In this document: piece by piece, positions 9,256-18,371 of the stretch
Numbering within the stretch: the first letter of the stretch is position 1
Layout of the letters: each line of letters starts with the position of its first letter
Assembly (NCBI RefSeq): GCF_000263195.1
Contig: NC_018748.1
Location: 2,170,001 to 2,234,000 of the forward strand
DNA: 64,000 bases
Direction of reading: 5' to 3'
DNA from: Emticicia oligotrophica DSM 17448
GTDB lineage: Bacteria; Bacteroidota; Bacteroidia; Cytophagales; Spirosomataceae
Translations under genes and position numbers: made by a program
The notes under the pieces: model-generated
Databases searched by the model: none
The model's input: the letters and a program-made list of their open reading frames with translations, nothing else
What the model was told of the DNA's origin: nothing

Positions 9256-12200
9256 TTAGAATCTGATGTTCAAACCAAATGTTGTAACCGATGTTGCTGG
9301 TGTAACACCTGAACCTACGTTTGTGGTACCAGTACCAGAAGAAGTGATTGTTGCTTCTGGGTCGATTCCATTGTATTTACTGCGGTATTGAGACCAAATT
9401 TTTGGTTGTTGAATACTTGTGTAAAGACGTAGAGATTCCATACCAAGTTTCTTTGAAATGCTTTGTGGGAAAGTATAACCGAAGTTAATATTTCTGATTT
9501 TCACGAAAGTACCATCAAAATAAATCAAGGTTGTATTGTATTGAGGGAATTCCTGAGTACTGAATGGGCGAGGGAATTCGTTTGTTGGGTTGTTTGGCGT
9601 CCAGTAGTCAACTTTGATCTGTTGGTAACGACCAGCCAAAGCGTTGTTGTTTTGGTGGAAACCACTCACAATCATATTTCCGAAACGTCCAAATAAGAAT
9701 GCAGATAAGTCGAATCCTTTGTAGCTAAATCTTGTAGTGAAACCAGCACTGAATTTTGGAATATCAGAGCCAAGAATAACTCTATCAGCAGCTGTAATTA
9801 CGCCATCACCGTTTGTATCCTGAACTTTCACTTGTCCTACACCAGCACCAAGAGGATTGGCTTTATCACCAGGGTAGAATTTAGCCGCTTCTTCTTTTTC
9901 GTTCAATTGCCAAATACCAATCTTCTTATAGTCATAATATGAGTTAAGCGGGTAGCCAATGAACCAACGGTTTCCTAAGTCATCAACTTTTCCATTGTAA
10001 AGAGAAACGATTTCTTCTTTATTTTTAGTGAAAGTGAAGTCAGTAGTCCATTTAAAGCCACTTGCTGTATTTACGTTTACAGTAGTAAAGCCTAGTTCAA
10101 TACCTTTATTACGTGTTTGTCCAACGTTACGAGTTACTGCACTGAAACCAATCGAACCAGGTAATTGGTCAGATAATAATAAGTCTGTAGTATTTGTTTC
10201 GTATAATTCTAATGAACCCTGGATACGGCCTCTCAAGAAACTGAAATCTAAACCGATGTTAGCTGTAGCAGAAGATTCCCATTTCAAATCAGGGTTACCA
10301 ATTGTATTTGGTCTATAACCAAAAGCTGCAGTAGTTCCCCAAGCATAAGCAGTTCTGCTCAATAAACCTTGTGTTTGATATGGAGCAACCCCTTGGTTAC
10401 CTACTCTACCCCAACCTGCTCTTAATTTCAACAAGTCTATCCATGAAATTTGCTTCATGAATGCTTCGTTGCTTAAGTTCCAACCAACAGCAATACCAGG
10501 GAAGTTACCATATTTAGTATTCTCACCGAAACGGCTTGAACCATCACGACGCATAGTAGCTGTGATTAAATATTTATCATTAAAATCATAATTTACACGT
10601 GCCATGTAAGAGTTGATAGTCCATTGTGTTAAGTTACTACCAACACCTAATACTGAAGCCGCATTTCCTAAATTATAGAATTGTTGAGTTTCAGCAGGAA
10701 CACCTTGTACGTCAGAAGTGAATCTTTCGAAATTATCTCTTTGAATAGATTGTACCAAGGTTGCAGCAAAATTGTGTTTTTGAGCAAATGTTTTGTTATA
10801 TGATACGATATTTTCAAGCGTCCAGTTAAAGCCGAAGTCATTACGTGATGATGCCTGAGGGTCACCAAATTTACGAGCATTCGTAGCTGCACCAATGAAA
10901 CGTCCCCAACGAGAAATTGTAAAGTCAGGACCAAAGTTTACACGATATTTCAAACCTTCTAAAATCTTCACTTCAGCATAAAGACTGTTGAAAATTCTAT
11001 ACTTTTTAGTATTATCAACTTGTGCACCTGGAACAATCTCAGCCAATGGGTTAGTCAATAAGGCATCATTAGTAGGCGAGAAAATCATGTTTCCATTATC
11101 ATCATATGGACGACCCAACGGATTTTGTTGAATTGTAAAGCCATAAGGGTTTAAGTTTTCACCATTTCTGATGCTATACATAGTATAAGAAGAAAGACCA
11201 ACTTTAATACGGCTGTTGATATTATGGTCGATATTTGCTCTCAACGACATACGTGTATAGTCTAAGCCATCAGAGATACCTTTATCTTGGAAGAAACCTC
11301 CAGAAATATAAAACTGAGTTTTATCATTACCACCTTGAACACCCAATGAATGGTTTTGCATTGTACCATTATGTAGAATCAAATCTTGGTAGTTTGAGTT
11401 TCTACCAGCTGCAATACCAGCTGCTACTGCAGGGTCACCACCTAATACCGCTACTTTTGCATCAGCTGCTGCATCTGCAACACCTGTTGGAACTGGGTTT
11501 CCATTAGCATCTTTGTAGTTGTTAGTTGCACGATAAGCCTCACGAACGAATTCAGCGAATTCAGCACCGCTAAACAATTGAATTTTATCAAGAGGTTTAG
11601 AAACACCACCGTAAGTATCAAATGTTACTACTGTTTTTCCTTTTACTGCACCTCTTTTTGTAGTTACAAGAACAACACCATTGGCACCTCTAGCACCGTA
11701 GATAGCTGTTGCAGTTGCATCTTTCAAAACCTCAATTGATTGAATATCATTTGGGTTCATGTCTTCGTAGCCCGCAGAAAGTGGAATACCATCTACTACG
11801 TAAAGTGGGTCATTACCTGCGTTGAATGAACGACGACCACGAATCAAGATTTTAGGAGTTGAACCTGGTTTCGAACCTGATTGTGAAACGTCAACCCCGG
11901 CAGTTCTACCTTGAAGAGCTTGTCCAAGGCTGGTAATAGGCATTTCTGTGATTTGCTTGGCAGAAACCTGAGAAATGGCACCAGTTGTTTGGCTTTTCTT
12001 TTGTGAACCATAACCTACAACGATAACCTCGTTTAATGCTGCTGCATCTTCTTCCAATGCTACATTTATAGTGTTTTGGCTACCAACTTTTACTTCTTGT
12101 GCTTTGTAACCAATGTAACTAAATACCAAAGTAGCACCATTGGCTGCTTGTACCGAATACTTACCAGCAGCATCAGAAATGGCTCCTTGTGCTGTACCTT

Positions 12201-12345
12201 TTACTGTTACACTTACTCCAGGTAGCGGATTGCCACCAGCATCTGAAACCTTGCCCGATACTGCTTTGCCTTGTGCTGCTGCAAATTGTATGCTACACAC
12301 AACAGCTAAGCTAAGCATCATCATCTTAAGTAGTAATTGTTTCAT
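9256..12345 (-). CDS. SusC/RagA family TonB-linked outer-membrane transporter
   Basis: A 1029-residue TonB-dependent transporter. The ATG at 12345 gives the signal peptide (MKQLLLKMMMLSLAVVCSIQ to AAA). Next comes a carboxypeptidase-regulatory-like domain (about residues 30-110, GKVSDAGGNPLPGVSVTVKG), then the SusC linker LNEVIVVGYGSQKK, the plug domain (IRGRRSFNAGNDPLYVVDGIPL, then IEVLKDATATAIYGARGANGVVLVTTKRG) and the long barrel ending in the aromatic GLNIRF. It imports oligosaccharides using TonB energy together with the SusD lipoprotein downstream. No FecR/sigma signalling domain is seen at the N-terminus, so control probably comes from the divergent AraC gene. Confidence 0.96.
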   Translation of the reverse strand: MKQLLLKMMMLSLAVVCSIQFAAAQGKAVSGKVSDAGGNPLPGVSVTVKGTAQGAISDAAGKYSVQAANGATLVFSYIGYKAQEVKVGSQNTINVALEEDAAALNEVIVVGYGSQKKSQTTGAISQVSAKQITEMPITSLGQALQGRTAGVDVSQSGSKPGSTPKILIRGRRSFNAGNDPLYVVDGIPLSAGYEDMNPNDIQSIEVLKDATATAIYGARGANGVVLVTTKRGAVKGKTVVTFDTYGGVSKPLDKIQLFSGAEFAEFVREAYRATNNYKDANGNPVPTGVADAAADAKVAVLGGDPAVAAGIAAGRNSNYQDLILHNGTMQNHSLGVQGGNDKTQFYISGGFFQDKGISDGLDYTRMSLRANIDHNINSRIKVGLSSYTMYSIRNGENLNPYGFTIQQNPLGRPYDDNGNMIFSPTNDALLTNPLAEIVPGAQVDNTKKYRIFNSLYAEVKILEGLKYRVNFGPDFTISRWGRFIGAATNARKFGDPQASSRNDFGFNWTLENIVSYNKTFAQKHNFAATLVQSIQRDNFERFTSDVQGVPAETQQFYNLGNAASVLGVGSNLTQWTINSYMARVNYDFNDKYLITATMRRDGSSRFGENTKYGNFPGIAVGWNLSNEAFMKQISWIDLLKLRAGWGRVGNQGVAPYQTQGLLSRTAYAWGTTAAFGYRPNTIGNPDLKWESSATANIGLDFSFLRGRIQGSLELYETNTTDLLLSDQLPGSIGFSAVTRNVGQTRNKGIELGFTTVNVNTASGFKWTTDFTFTKNKEEIVSLYNGKVDDLGNRWFIGYPLNSYYDYKKIGIWQLNEKEEAAKFYPGDKANPLGAGVGQVKVQDTNGDGVITAADRVILGSDIPKFSAGFTTRFSYKGFDLSAFLFGRFGNMIVSGFHQNNNALAGRYQQIKVDYWTPNNPTNEFPRPFSTQEFPQYNTTLIYFDGTFVKIRNINFGYTFPQSISKKLGMESLRLYTSIQQPKIWSQYRSKYNGIDPEATITSSGTGTTNVGSGVTPATSVTTFGLNIRF

Positions 12346-12657
12346 ACTCAATTTAATAAAGGATTAGTTAATAATTAAAGGAAAAATAGACGAACTAAAA
12401 ATAGTTAAATTTTTAATTAGAATATTAACAAAATTACTTCTTGTGCCATCCGTTTACCACTAAAATTCAAGCCATTTCTAATATTTTTTTGACAAATAAT
12501 CAGTCAAATAGTACTTTCTGTACCTTATTTATTGTAAATTAGCTGTCATAAAGAAACTTTTAGCCCCTAAAATATAAGATTTCAAATGTTTTTTAGGAAG
12601 GAAAAAAGTTATGGAGCCTAATACCTAATTAATGAGTCTAAAACGTTATTTTAGAAA
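12346..12657. promoter_or_regulatory. divergent control region between susC and the AraC gene
   Basis: This 312-base AT-rich gap holds no gene. On the minus strand 12429-12436 reads TAATTTTG, matching the Bacteroidota -7 element TAnnTTTG and placed to start a susC transcript with a leader of roughly 75 bases. I saw no good -33 partner at the usual distance, which would fit an activator-dependent promoter. The stretch 12488-12520 contains two copies of a GACAAAT/GTCAAAT-like word and could hold the AraC site. Inference only. Confidence 0.35.
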
Positions 12658-13521
12658 ATGAAACCACAGTTACTGAAAATCGCTACTCCTGCTGATTCTT
12701 CATTCAACTTATTTGTGCAAGAGACTCCGTATTTTTCCACTCCGTGGCATTATCATCCCGAATACGAGATTGTATTAGTCTTGGAAAGTACAGGTAAACG
12801 TTTCGTAGGAAGCAGTATCACCGATTTCAAACCAGGGGATTTGTGTATGATTGGTTCGTATTTGCCACATTATTACCGTAATGATGAAGACTTCTATCTG
12901 AAAGAATCAAAGCTAAAAGCAAGGTCGTTGGTGATTCACTTTTTGGAAGATTTCATGGGAGATAAGTTTTTGGAATTGCCTGAAAGTCAACAAATTAAAG
13001 CCTTGTTTGAACGTTCGAAGAGAGGGTTGAGTTTTGGCGAAAAAACAGTAGCTAAAGTAACACCTAAATTCAAGAACTTGCCTAACCTAACGGGTATGGA
13101 AAGGTTATTGGAAATGATTTCGATTTTGCTTATCCTCTGTGAGAGTGATGATAAACAAGACCTAACAACCAACCCAATTTCGCTCAGAAATGAGGTTGAT
13201 TCAGCTCGTATGAATAAGGTTTTTGAATATGTAATGCTTAAATATCAAGAAGAAATTCAATTAAAAGACGTAGCCGATTTAGCCAATATGAGTGAGTCGG
13301 CGTTTAGTAGATATTTCAAGAAACGTACGCGTAGAACTTTTACCCAATTTTTGGCCGAAATTCGTATCGAACACGCTTGTAAACTATTAATGGTTGATAA
13401 AATGAGCGTAGCTGAAATTTCGTTTGAAAGTGGATTCAATAACCTTTCGAATTTCAACCGCCAATTTAAGGCAATCAAAAAAATTACGCCATTGGCGTAT
13501 AGAACTAAGTTTTTGGAGTAG
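12658..13521 (+). CDS. AraC-family transcriptional regulator with cupin sensor
   Basis: A 287-residue regulator. The N-terminal half is a cupin-like ligand-binding domain (WHYHPEYEIVLVLES, then DLCMIGSYLPHYYRN). The C-terminal half is the AraC double helix-turn-helix: IQLKDVADLANMSESAFSRYFKKRT and VAEISFESGFNNLSNFNRQFK, ending with the family motif ITPLAYR. It is divergent from susC and is therefore the likely activator of the susCD genes in response to a sugar. Unlike most Bacteroides SusCD loci, which use hybrid two-component or ECF/anti-sigma systems, this one has a simple cytoplasmic sensor. Confidence 0.93.
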   Translation: MKPQLLKIATPADSSFNLFVQETPYFSTPWHYHPEYEIVLVLESTGKRFVGSSITDFKPGDLCMIGSYLPHYYRNDEDFYLKESKLKARSLVIHFLEDFMGDKFLELPESQQIKALFERSKRGLSFGEKTVAKVTPKFKNLPNLTGMERLLEMISILLILCESDDKQDLTTNPISLRNEVDSARMNKVFEYVMLKYQEEIQLKDVADLANMSESAFSRYFKKRTRRTFTQFLAEIRIEHACKLLMVDKMSVAEISFESGFNNLSNFNRQFKAIKKITPLAYRTKFLE

Positions 13522-13531
13522 TTTTTAAAGG

Positions 13532-13571
13532 GCAGTTTTCAGTCATTTATGCGTTGCTTACTGAAAACTGC
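13532..13571. terminator. convergent hairpin after the AraC gene
   Basis: A perfect 12-base inverted repeat (GCAGTTTTCAGT at 13532-13543 and complement at 13560-13571) between convergent genes. Likely a bidirectional terminator. Confidence 0.6.
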
Positions 13572-13582
13572 TCACTATTATT

Positions 13583-13795
13583 TTAATGCTTCGGGCAGTC
13601 ACATTGATTTTTACCTTTAAATAAACCCCACATAAAGCCTTTTTTCTTGCGGTAAGAACCATTCTTTTTTCTTCTTCCTCCACCGTTTACCTCCTTTGAT
13701 TCTTTTATGCTATTTGTCTTATAATCAGAAGCTTGTGAAAATTCTGGCATTAAAGCTAGTATTCCGATGAGGGATAATATTGTTATTTTTTTCAT
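13583..13795 (-). CDS. small secreted basic peptide, function unknown
   Basis: A 70-residue product with a signal peptide (MKKITILSLIGILALMPEFS, cleavage near QAS). The mature part is short, strongly basic and glycine-rich (NGGGRRKKNGSYRKKKG) and ends in a Cys-containing tail, GKNQCDCPKH. The CxC arrangement at the end could bind a metal or form a disulfide, but I do not recognise a family. It stands alone between convergent and same-strand neighbours. The clean signal peptide and a terminator beyond its stop make it a likely real gene. Confidence 0.6.
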   Translation of the reverse strand: MKKITILSLIGILALMPEFSQASDYKTNSIKESKEVNGGGRRKKNGSYRKKKGFMWGLFKGKNQCDCPKH

Positions 13796-13859
13796 ATTTC
13801 TTGAAATAGATTAGTAGAGTCAGAAAACTATTATTTTAACGAATTTTTCGCCTTAAAAA

Positions 13860-14153
13860 TTACGCAACCGTGATACTTTCAACTGAAAATGCCAGCGGTT
13901 TATCAGCAAAAAGTATTTTAGTTTTAGCCCAAGTGCTGCGAAAAAGCTCAGAATCTCTATAATTATTCAGGGCTTTTTCCGACTCCCAATGGCTATGAGT
14001 CATGAAAATATTAGGTTGATTAATATCTCGAAGCAACTCAAGGTGGCTACAGCCAGCCATAGCTCTGATTTTATCTTTCGAACTATTGAATATTTCTTGA
14101 AACTCCTCAGTTTTATCTTCCTGAAAAGTCATTCTTACATAGCGTATAAGCAT
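13860..14153 (-). CDS. putative antibiotic biosynthesis monooxygenase (ABM) domain protein
   Basis: The ATG at 14153 gives a 97-residue protein starting MLIRYVRMTFQEDK. A longer frame begins upstream but adds nothing family-like. The ferredoxin-like ABM fold is recognised from the start strand, the middle MAGCSHLELLRDINQPNIFMTHSHWESEKALNNYRDSELFR and the final strand with FADKPLAFSVE. Such proteins are small dimeric cofactor-less monooxygenases or simply ligand-binding proteins; YgiN is a quinol monooxygenase of this fold. There is no operon partner, so the substrate is unknown. Confidence 0.82.
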   Translation of the reverse strand: MLIRYVRMTFQEDKTEEFQEIFNSSKDKIRAMAGCSHLELLRDINQPNIFMTHSHWESEKALNNYRDSELFRSTWAKTKILFADKPLAFSVESITVA

Positions 14154-14323
14154 ATTATCTAATAATTTTTCAACAAAAATACATAAAAAACTTACCCGTA
14201 CTTTTTTAAACAATTAAATAATCGTGCATAGATACTCCATAATCAGAAATGCTTTTTTGTGTTGTTCATTACTTTGATGATAGTATTACAAAAAGTTATA
14301 ATAAATTTGTGTAAAACATTTTC

Positions 14324-15223
14324 ATGATGGATGATTTTAGACTAAAAGTTTTTTATTCAGTAGGTAAAAATCAGAGTTTTACGAAGGCTGCATCAGAGCT
14401 GTATATTACTCAACCTGCCGTAACAAAACACATAAAGTTACTTGAAGAATCGCTTGGGGTGCGGCTATTTGATCGTAAGGGAAATTTCATTACACTCACT
14501 GCTGCTGGGGAAGTTTTATATAAGTATGCGACTGAGATTTTCAGGCTTTATCAAGAAGCTATTTTTGAAATAGGAACTATGAAAAATCAATTTGAGGGAA
14601 GCCTGCGTTTGGGAGCAAGTACGACTATCGGACAGTATTTAATTTCGCCAATTTTAGCTTCATTTCATGGGAAATTTCCGCAAATTGAACTCACATTACT
14701 CAATGGAAACTCTGAGTTTATAGAAAAAGCCGTATTAGAAAAAAGTATAGATTTAGGCATTGTTGAAGGTCAAAAACACCATTCAAGCTTAAAATATACC
14801 GATTTTATGGAAGATGAATTAGTGGCAGTGGTACATTCAAAAAGTAAATATGCGAAGTTTTCGAGCATTAGCTTAGAAATGTTGCTTGAAATTCCACTTG
14901 TCTTGCGAGAAAGAGGCTCAGGAACACTCGAAGTGATAGAATTGGCCCTTAAAGAAAAAGGCATTAAATTAACTAATTTGACTATTGTAATGCACCTAGG
15001 AAGTACTGAAAGTATCAAGTCGTTTTTAGAGCATTCACAAGCTATGTCATTTGTTTCGATAAGGGCTATACAGAAGGAATTATTACACCAAGAACTAAAA
15101 ATTATTCCTATCGAAAACCTACAAATGTTGCGTAGATTTTCGTTTGTGAACCTACATGGGCAACAAGATAAATTAGCTACTTCATTTATCAATTTTGCAC
15201 ATCGACATTATAACCAAAAGTAA
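14324..15223 (+). CDS. LysR-family transcriptional regulator
   Basis: A 299-residue regulator with an N-terminal winged helix (SFTKAASELYITQPAVTKHIKLLEESLGVRLFDRKG, residues 19-53) and a periplasmic-binding-like effector domain (SLRLGASTTIGQYLISPIL onwards). It lies directly upstream of the YeiH-type exporter and before the sulfite dehydrogenase gene. In enterobacteria the LysR protein YeiE sits beside yeiH and is linked to sulfite response, so a sulfite or sulfur-compound sensor is a reasonable inference. Two ATGs stand back to back at 14324 and 14327, and either could be used. Confidence 0.93.
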   Translation: MMDDFRLKVFYSVGKNQSFTKAASELYITQPAVTKHIKLLEESLGVRLFDRKGNFITLTAAGEVLYKYATEIFRLYQEAIFEIGTMKNQFEGSLRLGASTTIGQYLISPILASFHGKFPQIELTLLNGNSEFIEKAVLEKSIDLGIVEGQKHHSSLKYTDFMEDELVAVVHSKSKYAKFSSISLEMLLEIPLVLRERGSGTLEVIELALKEKGIKLTNLTIVMHLGSTESIKSFLEHSQAMSFVSIRAIQKELLHQELKIIPIENLQMLRRFSFVNLHGQQDKLATSFINFAHRHYNQK

Positions 15224-15280
15224 TTGATTATAATAAAATGCCATTGGTTTAGGGTTTCTTTATGTCCTACTTTTGTTGGT

Positions 15281-16207
15281 ATGAAAGCAAAGGGAAAAAT
15301 AATATTTTGGATAGGTTTGTTGGCCTGTTGTCTACCATTAGTTAATGCTAGTTCGGCTTTAGTTTTGGGAGTTTTGGTAGCCAGTGTGCTTAAAAATACG
15401 ACTTATTCCGGCCAGAGCAGTACTTGGGGTGGCTATTTATTGAAATTGGCAGTAATTGGTTTGGGCTTTGGAATTAATATCAGGATTTTGCTCGAAGATA
15501 GCCAAAGCAATATCGGAATCACAGCTCTTTTTGTACTCGGTATTCTTGGTATTGGTTTTCTATTGGGTCGATTTTTGAAATTAGATAAAATTGTAGTGTT
15601 GTTAATTTCAGCGGGAACGGCCATTTGTGGTGGAAGTGCCATTGCCGCAGTTGGTTCGGTAGTCAAAGCTAATACTGAACAAATGTCGGTTTCAACAGGA
15701 GTAGTTTTTTTACTCAATGCCGTAGCTTTGTTTGTATTTCCTGTTTTAGGACATTGGTTGGGTTTATCACAAGAACAGTTTGGTACTTGGGCAGCCATTG
15801 CTATTCACGATACAAGTTCGGTGATTGGAGCAGCTGCTAAATATGGCGATGTGGCTCTAAGAGTAGCTTCAATTACCAAAATGCTTCGTATTTTTTGGAT
15901 TATCCCAGTTTCATTGATTTTGGTTGTTGGCGTTAGTAGAAGTTTTGAAAATTTCAAAATACCTATTTTTATTTTAGGTTTTGTGTTGGCTTCAATTTTA
16001 TACAGCTTTTTGCCATCGTTTAAACCATTTTTTGCTTTAATTTATACCTGTTCAAAACAATTATTGGTGCTGAGCTTATACTTAATTGGAGCCAGTATTT
16101 CGTTTGAAAGGTTACGAAAAATAGGACCGAGTACTTTCGGACAAGCTACAATTCTTTGGCTGATTTCATGTGTATTATCTTTATTGTTTGTGATTTATTA
16201 TTATTGA
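15281..16207 (+). CDS. YeiH/UPF0324 family putative sulfur-anion exporter
   Basis: The ATG at 15281 gives a 308-residue integral membrane protein starting MKAKGKIIFWIGLLACC; the frame extends upstream to the LysR stop without family resemblance. About ten hydrophobic segments are visible. Family signatures present include LKLAVIGLGFGINI, the re-entrant AGTAICGGSAIAAVGSVVKA and IAIHDTSSVIGAAAKYG. UPF0324 proteins are annotated as putative sulfate exporters, and in several bacteria they stand with sulfite or taurine/sulfonate catabolism genes. Here the partners are a LysR gene 57 bases upstream and a sulfite dehydrogenase pair about 460 bases downstream. Export of sulfate made from sulfite is a good fit but is inferred. 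Confidence 0.9.
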   Translation: MKAKGKIIFWIGLLACCLPLVNASSALVLGVLVASVLKNTTYSGQSSTWGGYLLKLAVIGLGFGINIRILLEDSQSNIGITALFVLGILGIGFLLGRFLKLDKIVVLLISAGTAICGGSAIAAVGSVVKANTEQMSVSTGVVFLLNAVALFVFPVLGHWLGLSQEQFGTWAAIAIHDTSSVIGAAAKYGDVALRVASITKMLRIFWIIPVSLILVVGVSRSFENFKIPIFILGFVLASILYSFLPSFKPFFALIYTCSKQLLVLSLYLIGASISFERLRKIGPSTFGQATILWLISCVLSLLFVIYYY

Positions 16208-16668
16208 TAAGAGTAGATAATAAGTAATAATATTAGCTAAAGAGTTATAGTTTTTTTTCACCAAAACTGGAAACTGTTCAAACAGAACCAAATATTGGTA
16301 GAAATTTATAATTATGGAAGTAGTGTAATTAAAAAGAGCTATTTAATTGATAATATTAACAGGCTCTTCTACCAAAACTGGAAACTGTTCCAGCGGAACT
16401 AAATATTGGTAGAAATTTATAATTATGAAAAAAGTAGTGCTCCGTCGGAGCTTTACTTTTAAAGGCAATTCTTTTGAAAGTAGGCGAATATCAAACTGTA
16501 TCTGAATCTAATGGTGCAAAATAGTGTCAATTATTATATAATTTGTCGCTTACATCGCCAAAAAAAGCATATTTATCTTTAATACTCAACCAAATTGTAG
16601 AGTTGAAAACTTTTCTATTGTATTTTTACTCTTCAATCCTAAAATACCATTTGTATTACAACAATTCT
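16208..16668. repeat. intergenic region with a duplicated 57-base palindromic unit
   Basis: No gene is seen here. Two copies of a 57-base unit stand at 16260-16316 and 16371-16427, in direct orientation 111 bases apart, differing at four positions. Each contains nested inverted repeats: ACCAA/TTGGT outside and GTTC(C)/(G)GAAC inside. In copy 2 CTGGAA/TTCCAG also pairs perfectly. Just after copy 2, 16439-16451 is a perfect palindrome GCTCCG-t-CGGAGC. This looks like a REP/BIME-type interspersed element rather than an operator. Confidence 0.75.
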
Positions 16669-17895
16669 ATGGAAAAATCTCAAAATCGTCGGTCATTTAT
16701 TCAGAAAAGCATTTTAGGGCTTACTACCGTATTGGGTAGTGAAGTGGTTTTTGCTAAAAACTTACCTAAAAAAATTGAGCTCTTAGGCGAAAAAGCATTT
16801 ATTGACCTTCCCGAGGGAAAAAATAAAGAGTTAATGCTACTCAATGACCGTCCTTGGAATGTTGAAACCCCCGCCCATTTATTAGACGATGAAGTAACGC
16901 CCGCAGATAAAATGTTTATTCGCAATAATGGAAATTTGCCCGAAAACATAGATATCTCGAAATGGGAATTAGTCATTGAAGGAGAATCAGCGAAAACACG
17001 TAAAGTTTTCACTCTAAGCGAACTTAAAACAAAATTCAAAACTTATACTTATCAACTTACACTCGAATGTGCGGGTAATGGTCGCTATGGCTTTAGCCCA
17101 CAAACATCGGGAAATCAGTGGCAAGAGGGTGCGGTAAGCTGTGCTGAATGGACGGGTGTACGCTTGCGTGATGTGCTGGAAAGTGTTGGAATTAAAGATG
17201 ATGCAGTTTATATCGGTTATTACGGAAAAGACATTCATTTGAGCGGCGATGTGACAAAACCGCCAATATCAAGAGGAGTACCAATGAAAAAAGCCCTCGA
17301 AGATGAAACGCTTTTGGCTTGGGCGATGAATGGGAAAGATATTCCATTGATGCACGGTTTTCCGTTGAGATTGGTTGTTGGTGGTTGGCCGGCATCAGTT
17401 TCTGGAAAATGGTTGAATAAAATTTCTATTAGAAATAAAGTACACGATGGCGAAAAAATGAGCGGCCATAGCTACCGAATGCCAGCATATCCGATTGAGG
17501 CAGGTGGAAAAATTGCTGATGCAGATTTGAAAATAATTGAATCAATGCCCGTAAAATCGGTTATTACTTACCCAAAATCAGGTGCAATGCTTGAGGCCGG
17601 TCGTACGCTTGATTTGCGTGGACATGCTTGGGCGGGAGATTTGGAGGTAAAAGAAATGCATATTTCGATTGATTTTGGAGCAACTTGGCAAAAGTGCGAT
17701 TTGCGAAAACCAAAAAATCGTTTGGCGTGGCAGCATTGGTCAGCCAAGGTGAGTTTTCCAACAAAAGGATATTATGAAATATGGGCAAAAGCCACCGATA
17801 GTAGTGGTGTTTCACAGCCGATGATTATTCCTGCTTGGAACCCTGGTGGATATTTGAATAATTCTTGCCACCGAATTGCCGTGAAAATTGGATAA
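16669..17895 (+). CDS. SorA-type sulfite dehydrogenase, molybdopterin catalytic subunit
   Basis: The ATG at 16669 gives 408 residues with a twin-arginine signal (NRRSFIQKSILGLTT, cleavage near VFA). The molybdopterin domain includes TLECAGNGRYGF, whose Cys134 should be the Mo ligand, and CAEWTGVRLRDVL and HGFPLRLVVGGWPASVSGKWL. A C-terminal immunoglobulin-like Mo-co dimerisation domain follows (KSVITYPKSGAMLEAGR to WNPGGYLNNSCHRIAV). No haem or b5 domain is fused, so electrons must leave through a separate partner. The c-type cytochrome gene begins 15 bases downstream, as in SorAB. Predicted reaction: periplasmic oxidation of sulfite to sulfate. Confidence 0.93.
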   Translation: MEKSQNRRSFIQKSILGLTTVLGSEVVFAKNLPKKIELLGEKAFIDLPEGKNKELMLLNDRPWNVETPAHLLDDEVTPADKMFIRNNGNLPENIDISKWELVIEGESAKTRKVFTLSELKTKFKTYTYQLTLECAGNGRYGFSPQTSGNQWQEGAVSCAEWTGVRLRDVLESVGIKDDAVYIGYYGKDIHLSGDVTKPPISRGVPMKKALEDETLLAWAMNGKDIPLMHGFPLRLVVGGWPASVSGKWLNKISIRNKVHDGEKMSGHSYRMPAYPIEAGGKIADADLKIIESMPVKSVITYPKSGAMLEAGRTLDLRGHAWAGDLEVKEMHISIDFGATWQKCDLRKPKNRLAWQHWSAKVSFPTKGYYEIWAKATDSSGVSQPMIIPAWNPGGYLNNSCHRIAVKIG

Positions 17896-17910
17896 TTAAA
17901 GCTAAGATTG

Positions 17911-18315
17911 ATGAAAAACTTACCAAAAATATTATTGCTCGGCATAAGTGCTGCTCTAATGATTAGTGCAGGCTTGAAACCACAGCACATGCTTATTAAA
18001 AAATCACCTGAAGTATCTGTGGCAGATTCAATTAAAAAGATAGATAAAGCTACTGGGCTAATTGTAGATAAAGGACTTGACATCGTAACGGCACATTGCA
18101 CTGGTTGCCATTCGAGTAAGTTAATCACACAGTTTCATACCGACCGTGCTGGCTGGCTCGAAAAGATTAGATGGATGCAGCAAAAACAAAAACTTTGGGA
18201 TTTAGGTGAGTCTGAACCAATTATTCTTGATTATTTGGCCAAAAACTACCCAGCTACGGAAGTTGTCAATCGCCGAGCTTCGCTCAAAAATATAGAATGG
18301 TATAAGCTGAAATAA
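17911..18315 (+). CDS. small exported c-type cytochrome, probable electron acceptor of the sulfite dehydrogenase
   Basis: A 134-residue protein with a signal/anchor segment (residues 1-21) and one haem-binding motif CTGCH at 63-67 (AHCTGCHSSKLI). A candidate axial Met lies in IRWMQQKQKLW. The C-terminus, PIILDYLAKNYPA, resembles SorB/SoxD-type small cytochromes. The start is the ATG at 17911, 15 bases after the sorA stop, so the two genes form one transcript ending at a hairpin near 18322-18359. It should accept electrons from sulfite oxidation and pass them to the respiratory chain. Confidence 0.9.
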   Translation: MKNLPKILLLGISAALMISAGLKPQHMLIKKSPEVSVADSIKKIDKATGLIVDKGLDIVTAHCTGCHSSKLITQFHTDRAGWLEKIRWMQQKQKLWDLGESEPIILDYLAKNYPATEVVNRRASLKNIEWYKLK

Positions 18316-18321
18316 TATTTA

Positions 18322-18359
18322 AAGTAGTGGTTTTTGTTAATAAAACAGGGCCACTACTT
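18322..18359. terminator. bidirectional terminator between the cytochrome and the ABC ATPase gene
   Basis: AAGTAGTGG at 18322-18330 and its complement at 18351-18359, with a loop containing T and A runs, sit between convergent genes. Confidence 0.65.
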
Positions 18360-18371
18360 CTTTCGTATTTA

